Positions 16,202-24,478 of a stretch of 64,000 nt of DNA are shown piece by piece (position 1 is the stretch's first letter; each line of letters starts with the position of its first letter). The DNA is taken from assembly GCA_029547185.1 (NCBI GenBank), contig JAKPPU010000215.1, positions 55,897 to 119,896 on the forward strand, given 5' to 3'. The DNA comes from Deltaproteobacteria bacterium. GTDB taxonomy: Bacteria; Desulfobacterota; Desulfomonilia; UBA1062. The translations under genes were made by a program, and so were the position numbers. The notes beneath the pieces are model-generated. The model saw only the letters and a list, made by a program, of their open reading frames with translations, was not told where the DNA came from and ran no database searches.

Positions 16202-18565
16202 TTAATGCTGCAGCATGGATCCGCTGCTCGCCTTTGGCTTCAATATGGTCACCAGAACCGGAATCAGGATGAGAGCGTTGATCATGTTGAGCAGCATCAG
16301 GATCGTGAGGAGCAGTCCCATCTCGGACTGGAACTTCATGTTTACGAAGATCATGAAGCAAACTCCTGCCAACATCGTCGTCTCCGTAAAGACTATGGTT
16401 TTCCCGGTAGTATCCATGGCGATTCTGTTGGCTGACGTATAATCACCCGACGCGGCAAATTCACCGGTGATGCGTGCCAGGAGATAAATCCCGTAATTGA
16501 TGCCGATACCCACTGCAATGGCTGCCACCGGCAATGAATTGATGTTTATGTCTATCCCATATAACCGCATGAACACTTCCGTGATGATCTGAGACACTGC
16601 GAGCGGAATGATGAGGATGATCCCGCATTTGATGGATTTGAAGGTAATGACGCACAGGAGGAAGCATGCGAGGAACACGACGATGAGCGATACCCAGTAG
16701 GAATACTCCACCTCCTGGTTCACGGCATACAGGATGCCGAGAAGGCCACCGGCAAGACGGTACCGAATTTTTTCGGGCTTGTTGTGCTGTATGAATTCAT
16801 CAGCTCGTGCAATGCAGTCCTTGATGAGCTGGGCGTTATACGACTTGTAGAAACAGGTGATCGTAGCATTCGTCCAGTTGTAGTCCACGTAGGTGTCCAT
16901 CTCGCCCGGAGCCGCGTTGTTCCTGATAATGTACCCTATCTGAGCGAGGTCCTTTGGTGACTCGGGAATCATCTCCCACTTCGGATGGCCCTCATGGAAC
17001 ATGCGGTAAACCCGTTTCAGGAGATTGTTGAACGTGAGCGTGCCACCTGCACCGCCCTTGGTTTCCATGTAGCTCTGAAATTCTTCCATTGACTTTAAGG
17101 TGCTGTAGTTCTTGATTGCGCCTTCTTCCTTCCCTTCGGCAATGATGATGAGCTGGGTCGCTCCGACGAACTTTTCGTTAAAGAAACGGAAGGATTTGTT
17201 ATAGGGATGATCCGGGAAGAGTATGGCAGACCCGGCTTCCGTATCGCCGATCTTGAGGCCGTGAGTGTAATAACCGCCTGCGACAAGTATGAGCGCGACG
17301 ATCGCCACTACGGCCCATCTCCCTTTGCCCTCCGACGGGACCACGAGCAGCCGGGATACTTTACTGTAGATCCTGCCGCGCGTCTGCCTCGTGATCTTCT
17401 CTTCACGAGGCGGTTTTATGTAGGAAAGGAGGAGAGGGTTCAACGTCGGGACGGTAATCAGAATCGTCATGACCCAGAATGATGAGAAGAACCCGAGATT
17501 GCGCATGATTGGGATCGTGGCAACGGATATGAGCAGCAGACCCACGGCGTCACAGAATGTGGAGAGCACGGCCGGGGGCATCATCTCCCCATATCCGGTT
17601 ATGAGTGCCTGTTTCCTGTCCCCGAGCCGCAGATACTCTTCGTAGTACCTGGACATGCACTGGACCGAATGACTCATGAGCCGTGCAGATATGATGAGCG
17701 GGACAACGAGGATGAGAGGATCGAGGGAGTACCCCATGATCGTAATGAATCCGAGCCCCCATATGGCGCTCACCACCGCGGAAAAGAAGGGGATGAGTAT
17801 CCCCTGGAATGTTCGGAAATAATAGAAAAGCAGGGCAATGAGAACGAGCAGGGTGACCCCGAGCATGTACATGATCTGGGGGGCAAGACTGTAGATGTAC
17901 GCATACAACGCCGGATATCCCGTCACATGTATCTTGTGGTTCTTGTCGGTTTCTTTCTTTATGATATTCTGGATCTGACCGTAGACATTAGCCGGGTTCC
18001 AGCCTTCTTCCCAGAAACCTGCATAAATGGCTGCCGACTTGTCATCGGGAGATACATAGAACCCCCGTATGCCCTCATTGCTGTATATCGCCCTCTTCAC
18101 TTCCTGCAATCCGGTCTTGTCCCGACCTATCCCGGGATGGATGAGCGGCTTCAGAACGATTCCATAGCCGGTCACCTCGACATTTTTCAGCTTGGGGTGG
18201 GTGATGGATGCGAGCTGAGAAGGATTGCACCCCTCGACCGCCAGCATGGCCTTCGTGATCCGGTCGATCTTATCGATCGTCTCCCAGTTGTAGATATCTT
18301 CCTTGCCCGTGACCTCGACCGCAATGGTCATGACATTCGCGCTTCCGAACATGCTGCGGTATTCATTATAGAGCTTGATGAAGGGATGCCGCGGCGGGTA
18401 AAAGGAGATGAAGTCCGTAGCAACCTTGACATGCCACGCGTAATACCCGAAGGCAGCGGTTGCCAGGAAGATAATCGACAGGACAATCACCCTGTATTTC
18501 AGTATGAATGCAACATATCGTGCCGATAGAGACATCTTGCTGTTGTTCTCAGTTTCAACGCTCAT
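16202..18565 (-). CDS. MMPL/RND family transporter
   Basis: A 787-residue inner-membrane protein. It has one N-terminal helix (about 28-48), a periplasmic domain (about 50-225), a block of about five helices (230-400), a further helix near 425, a second periplasmic domain and a final helix block (about 640-780). This is the duplicated six-helix layout of RND/MMPL proteins with sterol-sensing-like repeats. VPLIISARLMSHSVQ and AAIAVGIGINYGIYLLAR are the paired helix-4 type motifs. With the DUF1302 and DUF1329 proteins and the YCF48 propeller it forms the envelope set usually linked to hydrophobic substrate movement. It starts 12 bp after the YCF48 gene stop. Confidence 0.93.
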   Translation of the reverse strand: MSVETENNSKMSLSARYVAFILKYRVIVLSIIFLATAAFGYYAWHVKVATDFISFYPPRHPFIKLYNEYRSMFGSANVMTIAVEVTGKEDIYNWETIDKIDRITKAMLAVEGCNPSQLASITHPKLKNVEVTGYGIVLKPLIHPGIGRDKTGLQEVKRAIYSNEGIRGFYVSPDDKSAAIYAGFWEEGWNPANVYGQIQNIIKKETDKNHKIHVTGYPALYAYIYSLAPQIMYMLGVTLLVLIALLFYYFRTFQGILIPFFSAVVSAIWGLGFITIMGYSLDPLILVVPLIISARLMSHSVQCMSRYYEEYLRLGDRKQALITGYGEMMPPAVLSTFCDAVGLLLISVATIPIMRNLGFFSSFWVMTILITVPTLNPLLLSYIKPPREEKITRQTRGRIYSKVSRLLVVPSEGKGRWAVVAIVALILVAGGYYTHGLKIGDTEAGSAILFPDHPYNKSFRFFNEKFVGATQLIIIAEGKEEGAIKNYSTLKSMEEFQSYMETKGGAGGTLTFNNLLKRVYRMFHEGHPKWEMIPESPKDLAQIGYIIRNNAAPGEMDTYVDYNWTNATITCFYKSYNAQLIKDCIARADEFIQHNKPEKIRYRLAGGLLGILYAVNQEVEYSYWVSLIVVFLACFLLCVITFKSIKCGIILIIPLAVSQIITEVFMRLYGIDININSLPVAAIAVGIGINYGIYLLARITGEFAASGDYTSANRIAMDTTGKTIVFTETTMLAGVCFMIFVNMKFQSEMGLLLTILMLLNMINALILIPVLVTILKPKASSGSMLQH

Positions 18566-18577
18566 AATATCACTCCG

Positions 18578-19588
18578 TCACCAGGAAATTGCTGAATCAC
18601 TCAGTTGGAAGGTAAGCCCCCTGGACCCGGCGCCAAAGCCGGAAACAGCGGAAGTCAGATGTATGTTCGACAGCCAGAACAGCTCGATCTGCAGGGGTAC
18701 CATCATTTGCTCCCAGGTCTTCCCGGCATCTTTTGTGAAGAGGACGGTCCCGCGGTCTCCGACTGCATAGCCGATGTCTCCGGACAGATCTATTCCGTAA
18801 AGAGCCGATTTTTGAGGACTTGCGGCCTGTGACCAGCTTGCTCCATTGTCGGCAGAGTAGATGAGCACTCCTTCCAGCCCGGCGGCAACCATCTTCCCGT
18901 TGCTTTCGCTCACACAGAAGAGGCTTTGCTGAACGATCGGATCAATTTTTTTCCACGTATTCCCATAGTCATTCGATTTGAAAACGGAGCCGTATTCCCC
19001 CACGATGACACCGCCGTTCTTCGTCATCCGCACGGCATACAGAACGATGTCTTCCGTGAGACGGACATCCTTCCATGTCTGGCCGCCATCCTCGGTGACC
19101 ACGATCGCTCCCCAATCACCGACGGCACATCCATGGAGAGGGTCTGAGAAACTTATGCCGAAAAGGTGCTTATCTATTCCGCTCTTCTGTTTCGTCCATG
19201 TCCTGCCGCCGTCTTTCGTAGAGAGAATGGTCCCCACCCTCCCTGACACCCATCCGTTCTGACTGTCGGAGAAGCTCATGGAAAACAGGCGCTCTGTCGT
19301 GTTGCTCTTTGCTCTTGACCAGGTTTTCCCACTGTCGACAGACCGGAATATGTTTCCGTTCTCGCCTGCTCCGACCAGATCGCCATTCGGCAAGACAGCA
19401 AAGGCGAAGATATTATCCTTGAGCTCTTTTGCGCTTATGTTTTGAGATTTTTCCGCTGTCTCTGCCGGCAAGCCAGTGAAAACAAGGAGAAGAAATATCG
19501 ATACCAACAAAGGTATTTTGTTAAACCATCTTTTTTGCCGAGCAGCTTTCAATGATGTATGGGAAGCCGAACCAGCTGCGATCTTCAT
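18578..19588 (-). CDS. YCF48/BNR-repeat beta-propeller protein
   Basis: A 336-residue exported protein. The signal peptide or anchor is about residues 22-46. It then carries about seven repeats of the YCF48 (photosystem II stability factor HCF136-like) type, each with a G-x-x-G-x-I/V-x-x-S/T-x-D-x-G-x-x-W core, for example FRSVDSGKTW, LSTKDGGRTW, VTEDGGQTW and FTKDAGKTW. The repeats make a periplasmic seven-bladed propeller, probably a scaffold. Such genes commonly sit next to RND/DUF1302/DUF1329 genes. The ATG at 19588 follows CAGGAGGG; an in-frame ATG at 19621 is less likely. Confidence 0.88.
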   Translation of the reverse strand: MKIAAGSASHTSLKAARQKRWFNKIPLLVSIFLLLVFTGLPAETAEKSQNISAKELKDNIFAFAVLPNGDLVGAGENGNIFRSVDSGKTWSRAKSNTTERLFSMSFSDSQNGWVSGRVGTILSTKDGGRTWTKQKSGIDKHLFGISFSDPLHGCAVGDWGAIVVTEDGGQTWKDVRLTEDIVLYAVRMTKNGGVIVGEYGSVFKSNDYGNTWKKIDPIVQQSLFCVSESNGKMVAAGLEGVLIYSADNGASWSQAASPQKSALYGIDLSGDIGYAVGDRGTVLFTKDAGKTWEQMMVPLQIELFWLSNIHLTSAVSGFGAGSRGLTFQLSDSAISW

Positions 19589-19633
19589 TGTACCCTCCTG
19601 ATGCTCTACTCTTTCCCTCAAAAAGGCATCTAC

Positions 19634-20497
19634 TCAGTCATCGGTCTTGTATCGTTTCTCGAGCTTCGCATAATGCTCAAGGCCCAGGAAATTATTGAGA
19701 TCCATGAAGAGCTGCAGGATATCTTTGATATCTCTCCATTTGCCTGTTTCCTTCAGGCTTTTGACCTCTTCTGTATAGCCGTTGATAGCCCCGATGAGAC
19801 AGAGCCCGGGGTAGAGCGCAACGGCATATCCCATATCCTTCATTTCCTGTACCGAGAAGTTCGGGGTCCTTGGTGCGATGTTGAGTATGAGCGGTTTTTC
19901 GGGAATCAGCTTTGGGATTTCTGCTACCTGTTCACGGCTGACCGGCGCCTCAATGAAGAGAAGGTCGGCTCCTGCCTCTGCGAACCGATGTCCCCGCTCG
20001 ATGGCCTTTTCAAACCCTTCTACTGCCAGGGCATCCGTCCTCGCTATGATGAGGAAGTTCTCGTTCTGTCTTGCATCGACGGCCGCCTTGATCTTCCCGA
20101 TCATCTCGGATGAGTCGATGATCTTCTTGCCATCCATATGTCCGCACTTCTTCGGCCAGACCTGATCCTCGATATGTATGGCTGCAACTCCGGCCTTCTC
20201 ATACTCCCTCACCGTGCGGACTACGTTGATGGGATTCCCATAACCGGTATCAGCGTCGGCGATGAGCGGGATTTCGACGGCGGAGGTAATCCGGCGGGCG
20301 GTTTCCACCATCTCGGTCATAGTGATAAGGCCGATGTCCGGGAATGAAAAATGGGTTGCCGTGGTTCCATAACCGGTCATGTATACGGCAGAGAAACCAC
20401 CTTGCTCTACGATTCTTGCGCTCAGGGCATCATATACTCCCGGCGCCTGAATGAATTCTCCTCTCGAGATCATTTCTTTAAGACTTGTTCGTGCCAT
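19634..20497 (-). CDS. Isocitrate lyase/PEP mutase family lyase (methylisocitrate or dimethylmalate lyase-like)
   Basis: A 287-residue TIM-barrel lyase. The key motifs are present: ADADTGYGNPINV (about 81-93, Mg-binding aspartates), HIEDQVWPKKCGHMDGKK (about 112-129) with the KKCGH catalytic loop that defines true lyases of the family, IIARTDA (about 156) and the LLFIEAP strand. The family splits 2-methylisocitrate, isocitrate or 2,3-dimethylmalate, releasing pyruvate (or glyoxylate) and a carboxylic acid. No prpC or prpB neighbour is seen. Co-regulation with a LeuCD-type dehydratase and a PrpF-type isomerase favours a dimethylmalate-lyase-like role, by inference. It is the first gene of the operon behind operator site 3. 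The ATG at 20497 is preferred over 20506, where the ribosome site is too close. Confidence 0.9.
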   Translation of the reverse strand: MARTSLKEMISRGEFIQAPGVYDALSARIVEQGGFSAVYMTGYGTTATHFSFPDIGLITMTEMVETARRITSAVEIPLIADADTGYGNPINVVRTVREYEKAGVAAIHIEDQVWPKKCGHMDGKKIIDSSEMIGKIKAAVDARQNENFLIIARTDALAVEGFEKAIERGHRFAEAGADLLFIEAPVSREQVAEIPKLIPEKPLILNIAPRTPNFSVQEMKDMGYAVALYPGLCLIGAINGYTEEVKSLKETGKWRDIKDILQLFMDLNNFLGLEHYAKLEKRYKTDD

Positions 20498-20650
20498 GCT
20501 TTCCATCCTTTCCAGAGAAGAGGGAAAGATTCTCCCTTGACTGATCCTTTTGTCGAAGCATGCCTTGCGGGAAGGGTCGAACCTAATAGTGCCCCTTTAT
20601 TGACTTCACCATTGTCCTCACAATGCATCCTTATCTGTAACAACATCTAT

Positions 20651-20689
20651 AGTATACTGTTAGTATACTAACAAGCACTTGTGTGTCAA
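20651..20689 (-). promoter_or_regulatory. Promoter with tandem AGTATACT operator (site 3) of the lyase/transport operon
   Basis: AGTATACT occurs at 20651-20658 and 20662-20669, spaced by GTT. On the minus strand a near-ideal sigma-70 promoter overlaps it: TTGACA (plus 20684-20689), 16-bp spacer, TATACT (plus 20662-20667). The operator covers the -10 and the expected start. The leader to the lyase ATG is about 155 nt. Confidence 0.85.
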
Positions 20690-21499
20690 TGTTAATTTTT
20701 ATTATTGTTTATATTTTCTATTTCCTATTATATTTACTTATTATTTTAGCAGCTCTTTCATGTTATGATTAATTTAAATGATAAACTGTTAGTGTATGTT
20801 TATCTATCTTTATGTTATTATTTGATTATTGTCAGTTTTCCCAAAACACTTAAAGAAGATGGTCGCGAGATGATCCTCGTATTAAGTCTTCCATAAATCT
20901 GATAATTATCTATTTATATCATTAGCTTATCTATCTTGACCGATCTGCTGGGTGATGCGGACGTTATAAGAGGGAAAATCCTCCTTGAATGGGTTACGGC
21001 ACCAGGCCCCTGGGTTATTTTATGAAATAAACAATAAGTATACTTTAAGGATACCCTATCAGGGAGACGATGAGATCTCTCTTCAAGAGCAGGCAATCAC
21101 TTTGGAGATCATGGAGAAAGGAAGATCTTTGCCTTGCCTCGAGGTCGACCGATCCTGCAAGAGAACAGGCGGAATGATGCGAAAGGAGACATGACCGTTC
21201 ATCCTCTCGACAGACTCTCCCGGATGGCCTCCGGGCTCTTCCTCTTTGACCGGAAGTCCGCGACCTTTGCCCTCTTCGTGTCGTCATCGGTTTGGGTTGC
21301 CCGAAAGGCCGGGCAGGCACTGCAATCGGTCCCGCGCTACGCATTCATCTCTTTCATAACAATCTCATTTTTATCTCCCTATACAGCAGTCATCCTTCCC
21401 ATTTAGACATTTCAGACTTGACTGAAAAAGGTTCTTCCTTCACTATTTACTCTTTCCAGTGGTTGTATTGCTTCTCAATATTGAAACCAGGAGGCTCTT
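20690..21499. other. AT-rich intergenic region without a recognisable gene
   Basis: About 800 bp between the divergent lyase promoter and the OmpA-like gene. The left 300 bp is strongly AT-rich. Reading frames on both strands here are short, lack ribosome sites and resemble nothing I know (for example one at 21134-21406 on the plus strand). The only feature I can point to is the half-operator at 21037-21055. Confidence 0.5.
21037..21055 (+). promoter_or_regulatory. Degenerate copy of the AGTATACT operator
   Basis: An exact AGTATACT (21037-21044) is followed after TTA by AGGATACC (21048-21055), which matches the second half in six of eight positions with the same 3-bp spacing. It lies about 445 bp upstream of the OmpA-like gene. 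It may be a weak or decayed site for the same regulator. Confidence 0.35.
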
Positions 21500-22702
21500 A
21501 TGAGAGGGGAGATTCGACCCGCTGTTCTGAGCGCAGTAGCAGTCTGTCTCGTCATGTTCATGTATGCGCCTGTGGCCTTTGCCGATAACCTGCCGGGAAA
21601 CTTTACGGGGAGTCTCTTTGCCGGCCGGGCAAGGTTCGACAGCGATATTCATTATTTTGATGAGAACTTCCGGGGAGGGGCAATCGGATATGATTTCAGC
21701 CGAAAACTCTCGGCGGAGCTTTCCTACAGCTATATGCGTACAGAGGAAAATACGGTCCCCGGCAGGGATGTGAACGCCTCTGTAAGCATCATCCGTGCAG
21801 AAGCGCTCTATCATCTCCCCAAGATCAAATCGGATCTCACGATCGTGCCCTTCCTCGCTGCCGGGACCGGAACGTTCGTCTTTAAGAGCGACCGTGAAGG
21901 AAGCTCGGCCGACCCCGATATAGCGGTCGACTACGGGCTCGGGCTCAAATGGTTCTTCGTTCACGACCTGGCTCTCAGGGCGGATGTCAGGCACGCCATC
22001 GGCTTCAAGCAGATCGACGACTCGTACAATGTCCTGCTCTATTACTTCGGTCTTACCTATGAGAAGAGAGAACGGGAGATGGCGGCCGTCCCGGTTGAAG
22101 CACCCCCACCGGCAAAAGAGATCGCTCCGGCAGCCCCGGCGCCGCCTATTGACAGCGACCGAGACGGCGTTCCGGATGATGTCGACAAATGCCCTGGCAC
22201 CCCTGCAGGTGTTGCCGTGGACAAGGACGGATGCCCCAAGGACAGTGACGGCGATGGCGTCCCGGATTATTTCGACAAATGCCCCAATACCCCACTCGGT
22301 ACAAAGGTCGATGCCAATGGGTGTCCTCCGCCTGTAAAGGCCACGATGACGAGGCAGGGCTCCTATTACTTCGGGAATATTTATTTCGACTTCAATAAGA
22401 CGGCGATCAAGCCTGACAGCCGGCCTGTGCTGCAAAACGTGATCGAGTATCTGGACAAGAATCCCGAGGTGAGGATGGAGATCCAAGGCCATGCCGATAT
22501 CATTGGCATGCAGGGATACAATCTGAAGCTCTCCGAGGCGCGCGCCGATGCCGTCAGGAAATACCTCGTTTCCAAGGGCATTGCTGCAGAGAGGCTTACC
22601 ACAAAGGGTTTCGGCGTGACCAAGCCGGTTGCATCCAATAAGACCAAGGCCGGCAGGGCAAAGAACAGGAGGATCGAGTTCATGCCCATCCAGTATGAGT
22701 AG
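21500..22702 (+). CDS. OmpA/OprF-like outer-membrane porin with thrombospondin type 3 repeats
   Basis: A 400-residue protein. The signal peptide (about 1-28) ends PVAFA. Residues about 30-190 form an eight-stranded barrel of the OmpA type. A proline/alanine-rich linker (about 195-215) leads to two calcium-binding TSP3 repeats, DSDRDGVPDDVDKCPGTP and DSDGDGVPDYFDKCPNTP. The C-terminal OmpA domain (about 290-395) has IYFDFNKTAIKP and the peptidoglycan-binding NLKLSEARADAVRKYL segment. It anchors the outer membrane to peptidoglycan and may form a porin. AGGAGGC precedes the ATG. It is monocistronic, with a terminator at 22747-22782. Confidence 0.95.
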   Translation: MRGEIRPAVLSAVAVCLVMFMYAPVAFADNLPGNFTGSLFAGRARFDSDIHYFDENFRGGAIGYDFSRKLSAELSYSYMRTEENTVPGRDVNASVSIIRAEALYHLPKIKSDLTIVPFLAAGTGTFVFKSDREGSSADPDIAVDYGLGLKWFFVHDLALRADVRHAIGFKQIDDSYNVLLYYFGLTYEKREREMAAVPVEAPPPAKEIAPAAPAPPIDSDRDGVPDDVDKCPGTPAGVAVDKDGCPKDSDGDGVPDYFDKCPNTPLGTKVDANGCPPPVKATMTRQGSYYFGNIYFDFNKTAIKPDSRPVLQNVIEYLDKNPEVRMEIQGHADIIGMQGYNLKLSEARADAVRKYLVSKGIAAERLTTKGFGVTKPVASNKTKAGRAKNRRIEFMPIQYE

Positions 22703-22746
22703 CCTTACGGGTTCTGACCACCAAAGGCCGATAACGAAAGAGAACG

Positions 22747-22782
22747 AAGCAGGAGCGGGGGACCGATACCGCTCCTGCTTTC
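22747..22782 (+). terminator. Hairpin terminator after the OmpA-like gene
   Basis: AAGCAGGAGCGG (22747-22758) pairs perfectly with CCGCTCCTGCTT (22769-22780) around a 10-nt loop and is followed by a short TTT/CCC tail. It lies 45 bp after the stop codon. Confidence 0.65.
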
Positions 22783-22991
22783 CCAGACATCCCTGAGATT
22801 ATCCAAAAAAAATGCGGCATGACCGGCCGTTCTGCAATCGACAACGGTAAGCCCCGGTCCAAGGCTCTCAGCAATGCGTAAGTCTCCTGCAAAAGTATTG
22901 TCTTTTCTGCAAATGTCCTGGCCTCTGAACACAATTTCCAGTATATCAATATTATAGGACGCCCAGGATATAATCAGAAGAGGAGTACACA

Positions 22992-24473
22992 ATGGACACC
23001 AGGCTCGACAAGATGTTCTTCCCAAAATCAGTGGCAGTCGTGGGGGCTTCGGACATTCCGGTCAAATGGGGAAACCTCATTCTTACCTCGATTCTCGGCT
23101 GGAGATACGAGGGCAAGGTCTTTCCCGTAAATGCCAAAAAGGATACGATCCTCGGGCTGAAGTCTTATCCAAGCCTCAGAGATATCCCCGAAGATGTGGA
23201 TCTCGCCGTCTTCGCCATCCCGGCGCAGTTCATCCCCGAGGGTTTCAGAGACTGCGCCGCCAAAGGCATCAAGGCCGCTGTCGTGATCTCGTCGGGCTTC
23301 AGGGAGATCGGCGGAGAAGGTGCACGGCTCGAGAAGGAGATCGCAGAGGCGGCGCATGAAAGCGGCCTCCTCTTCATCGGCCCAAACACAATGGGAATCG
23401 CATCGGCCCATATTGCCTTCGAGGCCCTGCCTACGCCCACCGGCCCGGAGCCCGGGGGCCTGGCCGTCATATCCCAGAGCGGGAACATCGGACTGCAGAT
23501 CCTCAAGTGGATCGCCCACAAGAACATCGGGCTCGCAATCTATGCAGGCACGGGAAACGAGACGGTCCTCAAGGCAGGGGACATCCTCGAATATCTCGGC
23601 TCGCGGGACGAGGTCAAGGCTGTGGCCATGTACATCGAGGGCATCGATGACGGCAGGAAATTTGCCGGGATCGCCCATGAAGTTACCAGGAAGAAGCCGG
23701 TGGTCGCCATCAAGACCGGCCGGTCCCAGGCCGGCTCGAAGGCTGCCCAGTCGCACACGGGCTCCATGGCCGGCTCATATGCAACCTATACCGCCATGTT
23801 CAGGCAGTCAGGAATCATCCAGGTGCGGACGCCTTCCGAGCTCCTGAACGTGGCGACTGCAGCCACCCACCTTCCCATACCCCGCTCGAACCGAGTGGGG
23901 ATCATGACCATGGGTGGAGGCTGGGGCATCATTGCTGCAGACGAATGCGAGGACTCCGGGCTCGTCCTGCCCAGGCTTCCCGAGTCGATCATCAAAGAGC
24001 TCGACTCTCTTCTGCCTGCCTACTGGAACAGGCGCAATCCCGTCGATGTCGTGGGAGAGGGAGATCCGTCGCTTTACCTCAAGGTGATCGATGCTCTTGC
24101 ACGGTGGGATGAGGTCGACTCCATCATTGCGCTGGGAATCATCGGAAGATCCGGATATGTGGAGGACTTCATTGCTGCCCAGGAGCGCATCGACGGCAAG
24201 CTCTACAGCAGGGAGCTCAAGCTCTCCATCCTCAAGGATCAGATCAGGGCAGAGGACCAGACCATCTCGGGCATCGCAAAAATCCAGAAGGAGACGAACA
24301 AGCCCATCATCGCGGTGGCCCTCACCGAAGGAGGGCTCACCCTCGCGGACACCTCCCACGGCAGGGTGGTGAGCGTCTCCACGCCCGAAGAGGCCGTCAC
24401 CATCGTCGGCCACCTATCCTGGTACGGGAGCTACCTCGAGGGGCAAAAGGCTGACGCCTTCCAGGCCGTCTAG
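22992..24473 (+). CDS. Acyl-CoA synthetase (ADP-forming type), CoA-binding and ligase domains
   Basis: A 493-residue protein of the NDP-forming acyl-CoA synthetase alpha type. The N-terminal CoA-binding Rossmann domain opens with MFFPKSVAVVGAS and has VISSGFREIGGEG (about 96-108) and GPNTMGI. The next domain (about 155-290) includes VISQSGNIG and the phosphohistidine loop QSHTGSMAG (about 256). A second flavodoxin-like ligase domain follows, with MTMGGGWGIIAADECE. There is no ATP-grasp (beta) domain, so a separate beta subunit elsewhere would be needed. It should couple acyl-CoA breakdown to ADP phosphorylation, or activate an acid. The gene is convergent with an acyl-CoA dehydrogenase gene, 5 bp apart, which supports a role in acyl-CoA metabolism. 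Confidence 0.9.
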   Translation: MDTRLDKMFFPKSVAVVGASDIPVKWGNLILTSILGWRYEGKVFPVNAKKDTILGLKSYPSLRDIPEDVDLAVFAIPAQFIPEGFRDCAAKGIKAAVVISSGFREIGGEGARLEKEIAEAAHESGLLFIGPNTMGIASAHIAFEALPTPTGPEPGGLAVISQSGNIGLQILKWIAHKNIGLAIYAGTGNETVLKAGDILEYLGSRDEVKAVAMYIEGIDDGRKFAGIAHEVTRKKPVVAIKTGRSQAGSKAAQSHTGSMAGSYATYTAMFRQSGIIQVRTPSELLNVATAATHLPIPRSNRVGIMTMGGGWGIIAADECEDSGLVLPRLPESIIKELDSLLPAYWNRRNPVDVVGEGDPSLYLKVIDALARWDEVDSIIALGIIGRSGYVEDFIAAQERIDGKLYSRELKLSILKDQIRAEDQTISGIAKIQKETNKPIIAVALTEGGLTLADTSHGRVVSVSTPEEAVTIVGHLSWYGSYLEGQKADAFQAV

Positions 24474-24478
24474 GGGGT

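Noticed and set aside
21443..22492. A 349-codon minus-strand open frame
   Set aside because: Antisense to the clear OmpA/OprF-like gene; no domain and shadow-like composition.
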